DNA from: Dyella sp. GSA-30
GTDB lineage: Bacteria; Pseudomonadota; Gammaproteobacteria; Xanthomonadales; Rhodanobacteraceae
Direction: 5' to 3'
Length of the DNA: 64,000 nt
Assembly (NCBI RefSeq): GCF_027924605.1
Contig: NZ_AP027042.1
Location: forward strand, 1,589,524 to 1,653,523
Of the stretch, positions 61,585-64,000 are shown in pieces (the stretch's first letter is position 1; each line of letters starts with the position of its first letter). The notes under the pieces are model-generated. The model searched no databases, was not told where the DNA came from, and saw nothing but the letters and a program-made list of their open reading frames with translations. Made by a program: the position numbers and the translations under genes.

Positions 61585-63279
61585 ATGAAGCTACCTCAAC
61601 TTGCGCTACTTTCAGCGCTGCTGTTGGCAGCCAGTTCGCAGGGGCATGCAGCGGCCTCGGCCGCAAGCAAGCAACAACAGGTCGACGCCCTGTTCGCAAA
61701 GTGGGACAACCCCGACACGCCGGGTGCGGCAGTGGAGGTGGTCAAGGACGGTAAGGTTGTCTACCGGCATGCCTTTGGCATGGCCGACATTGAACAAGGT
61801 CGCGCGATCACGCCGTCGACGATTTTCCATGTCGCATCGGTATCGAAACAGTTCACCGCGCTTTCCGTGCTGCTGCTCGCGCAGGACGGCAAGCTGTCAC
61901 TGGACGATGACGTGCGTCGCTACCTACCTGAGCTGCCCGACTTCGGCCAGGTCATCCGGATTCGTCATCTGCTCAATCACACCAGCGGACTGCGCGACCA
62001 GTTGAATTTGTTATCGATGGCCGGGTGGCGCATGGACGACGTGATCACCGGCGATGACGCGATGCGCTTTGTTCGTCGCCAGCACGCCCTGAATTTCGCG
62101 CCTGGTAGCGAATTTGAGTACTGCAATACCGGCTACACGCTGCTCGGCATGATTGTCGAGCGGGTATCGGGAAAATCGCTGGCGGCGTTTTCGAAGGAAC
62201 GCATTTTCGACCCGCTGGGTATGAAGCACACTTTCTTCCATGAGCAATACAGCACGTTGGTCCCAGGCCGCGCGCAGTCCTATCAGCCCTCGCCAGGCAC
62301 CGGCTACGAAGGCATCGCCCTGTCATTTTCCGTGGTGGGTCCCACCAACCTGTTTACGACGGCGGATGACCTCGTTCTGTGGCAGAGGAATTTTGATGAT
62401 GCTCGCGTCGGCGGCAAGCCGTTGCTGGCTCAGATGCAGACGCCGGCCAAGCTCAATGACGGCACGGCCACTGACTATGGCGACGGCGTTTTTGCCGGGA
62501 GCTATCGCGGGCTCAGGACCATCGGCCACGACGGCGCGGATGCGGGTTTCAGAAGCAACCTGCTGCGTTTTCCCGATCAGCACCTGTCGGTGGTCATCGT
62601 CGCCAACGGCGCGGACCTTCATGTAACCCAGCTAGGCGAACGCATCGCCGACATTTACCTCGATGGCAAGCTCGACGCGCAACCGACGCCCATTCCCGAC
62701 TACAGCAGCCGCACCGAAGTACCGATCGACCCGGCACGGCTGGATGCCCTGGTAGGCACCTATGCATTGGAGAACGGCTCGGCCATCACGTTCGCCAAGG
62801 AACACGGCCGCCTGGTGGGCTGGACCGCAGGCGATGACACGATGCCGTTCTACGCTGCGGGCGAGCGCGAGTTCTTTGCCAAACTGGTCAACGCCCAATT
62901 CACCTTCGACCCGCCCGGCGCGGACGGCGTGATCCAAGGCGGTACTTGGCGCCGCAATGCGCGTGTAAAGCATGCCAAGCGCATCGCGCCCATGAAACTG
63001 CCTGATCCAAAGGCGCTGGAAGGCGAGTACTACAGCGACGAGCTGCACGTGCTCTACACCGTCACCGAGAATGACGGCAACGTCGTGCTCAGCTATTCAC
63101 GCGGCGACATTGTGCTTGCCCCATTCGACAAGGACAGCTTTGTTGGTCCCTGGCCGTTCGGTCTCGTCCATTTTCAGTGCGCACCGGCGAGCGGCTGCGC
63201 CGGGTTCACCGCGACCGAGGATCGTGCGCGCGACGTGCAGTTCAATAAGGTAACCATCGTCGACGCAGGCAAGCGATAA
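61585..63279 (+). CDS. Class C beta-lactamase-fold serine hydrolase, exported
   Basis: A 564-residue protein. The signal peptide ends near SSQGHAAAS. The hydrolase domain (about 25-370) has SVSK (SxxK) in FHVASVSKQFTALS, the YxN motif in FEYCNTGYTLLG and HDG in RTIGHDGADAGF in place of KTG. A further domain of about 180 residues (LVGTYALENGSAITF...LEGEYYSDELHVLYTV) resembles the lipocalin-like tail of such hydrolases. It could be an esterase, a D-aminopeptidase or a peptidase; substrate unknown. The ATG at 61585 has AAAGGAG upstream. Confidence 0.88.
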   Translation: MKLPQLALLSALLLAASSQGHAAASAASKQQQVDALFAKWDNPDTPGAAVEVVKDGKVVYRHAFGMADIEQGRAITPSTIFHVASVSKQFTALSVLLLAQDGKLSLDDDVRRYLPELPDFGQVIRIRHLLNHTSGLRDQLNLLSMAGWRMDDVITGDDAMRFVRRQHALNFAPGSEFEYCNTGYTLLGMIVERVSGKSLAAFSKERIFDPLGMKHTFFHEQYSTLVPGRAQSYQPSPGTGYEGIALSFSVVGPTNLFTTADDLVLWQRNFDDARVGGKPLLAQMQTPAKLNDGTATDYGDGVFAGSYRGLRTIGHDGADAGFRSNLLRFPDQHLSVVIVANGADLHVTQLGERIADIYLDGKLDAQPTPIPDYSSRTEVPIDPARLDALVGTYALENGSAITFAKEHGRLVGWTAGDDTMPFYAAGEREFFAKLVNAQFTFDPPGADGVIQGGTWRRNARVKHAKRIAPMKLPDPKALEGEYYSDELHVLYTVTENDGNVVLSYSRGDIVLAPFDKDSFVGPWPFGLVHFQCAPASGCAGFTATEDRARDVQFNKVTIVDAGKR

Positions 63280-63324
63280 CGCGATATCCGCCTCGGGTTA
63301 GAGGCGTATCCTCCGTGCGCCGCC

Positions 63325-63930
63325 CTATTGGCTGACGATGCTTACGTGTACTGATTCACCGCCCCTTAAACGCCGTCGCAAATAGTCCGTCCCCGACTTT
63401 TGTTCAGCAATGTTTTGAATGGTGGTGCTAGAAACGCTCAATTTTACCGAGTCGATCGATTTCCAATCCCACATGATCGAGACGAAGAACGAGTGGTCTG
63501 GATCCTTCACGCTGAATATCTGCGGGTCCGCATCAGATACCCGCACATGGAGATCAAAACCATTTCTCAGGCGCGGCTGCTCTCGTAGAAGGTCTGCGAG
63601 TTCCGCTATGTCTAGCGGGTTATCATCTACCGAAGCGTCTTCTTCGGGGTAGATTTCTTTGATGGTCTTCCCGGCATGCGAGCTTGTGGGAATGTCCTGG
63701 AATTGAATCTCTACTTCGTCCAATTCCGATAGCTCGTGATCATTCACCCAGATTAAGTGCTTAGTTTCTTCGGGGTCGCCGTAATAGCCACCAGTCACAT
63801 CAAGGACGGCGATCTCCGGTGAAAGCACGTCACCATGAATGCGTACCGACAGAATGTTGAAGTTCTCAGAAGACAAGGCGGCGACGACTTCGTTATTGAC
63901 GCGCACGACTAAGCCTGGGTGAAGTCTCAT
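63325..63930 (-). CDS. Hypothetical protein, 201 residues
   Basis: A soluble, acidic protein without signal peptide or membrane helix. The first part is strand-rich (LHPGLVVRVNNEVVAAL...SVRIHGDVLSPEIAVLDVTGGYYGD) and the middle acidic (EIYPEEDASVDDNPLDIAELADLL). No family is recognised. It lies nine bases downstream of the stop of a gene cut by the window edge, and its composition is AT-richer than the core, as in orphan immunity-type proteins. That role is inferred from layout only. Confidence 0.68.
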   Translation of the reverse strand: MRLHPGLVVRVNNEVVAALSSENFNILSVRIHGDVLSPEIAVLDVTGGYYGDPEETKHLIWVNDHELSELDEVEIQFQDIPTSSHAGKTIKEIYPEEDASVDDNPLDIAELADLLREQPRLRNGFDLHVRVSDADPQIFSVKDPDHSFFVSIMWDWKSIDSVKLSVSSTTIQNIAEQKSGTDYLRRRLRGGESVHVSIVSQ

Positions 63931-63939
63931 TTGGCCCTA

Positions 63940-63999
63940 CTATTCCGTTAGGAGCTTGAACGACGCTAGCTTGCGACTAAGACGGCGTCCGCCTTGGTT
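63940..63999 (-). CDS. C-terminal end of a gene continuing past the window
   Basis: On the minus strand an open frame runs from the window edge to a TAG at 63940, reading NQGGRRLSRKLASFKLLTE. Nine bases separate it from the next start, which suggests a two-gene unit. Nothing more can be said from 19 residues. Confidence 0.4.
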   Translation of the reverse strand, partial: NQGGRRLSRKLASFKLLTE

Positions 64000-64000
64000 G

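Overview
The window is a stretch of GC-rich gammaproteobacterial chromosome. The gene content (Mpl, HemL-ThiE-rubredoxin, FabV-type enoyl reductase, split NrdJ with a histone-H1-like gene, MreBCD-PBP2-RodA-MltB-RlpA-DacC-LipB-LipA) points to the Xanthomonadales/Lysobacterales. The 16S variable regions look closest to Rhodanobacteraceae such as Dyella; that placement is from memory, not from a search.

Layout. 0-4 kb: end of mpl, a Lon-N-like protein, an SDR and a VOC protein, then a VpsR-type sigma-54 activator. 4-9.8 kb: argD, a K+ channel-hemL-thiE minus-strand cluster, rubredoxin, two small proteins and a DUF192 protein. 9.9-15.5 kb: a complete rRNA operon (promoter, antitermination box, 16S, tRNA-Ile, tRNA-Ala, 23S, 5S, terminator), with its 3' end tandemly duplicated. 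15.9-23.1 kb: a membrane protein, fabV, a HAD phosphatase and a glycerol regulon (glpR, glpD, glpF, glpK) with GlpR-like operators before glpD. 23.3-38.3 kb: a PfkB kinase, then the rod-shape and wall-synthesis cluster mreBCD-mrdA-rodA-mltB-rlpA-dacC, followed by DUF493, lipB, lipA and prc. 38.4-46.5 kb: DUF4126, M1 and M17 peptidases, a HAD hydrolase, a PstS-like/LysM fusion and DegQ. 46.6-50.6 kb: class II ribonucleotide reductase split into NrdJa and NrdJb around a lysine-rich histone-H1-like gene, with a NrdR-box-like palindrome upstream.

At 50.6 kb nrdJb abuts the 3' part of a tRNA-Ser(CGA) gene with no 5' half. From there to about 56 kb the DNA is visibly more AT-rich and accessory: a lipoprotein, small orphans, a membrane-anchored protein of unknown family, a DUF2158 protein, a short Rhs-core protein ending in an HExxH-bearing tail with a possible immunity lipoprotein, and a broken HNH nuclease. 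From 56.5 to 61.3 kb four tightly packed genes encode exported proteins with FlgT-N/LPP20-like and CsgG/LpoB-like regions. This is the best candidate here for an undescribed envelope system. The window ends with a class C beta-lactamase-fold hydrolase and another AT-richer minus-strand gene behind a partial gene.

Five full copies and one half copy of a roughly 125-bp palindromic REP/BIME-like element sit in intergenic gaps, along with two other inverted-repeat families.
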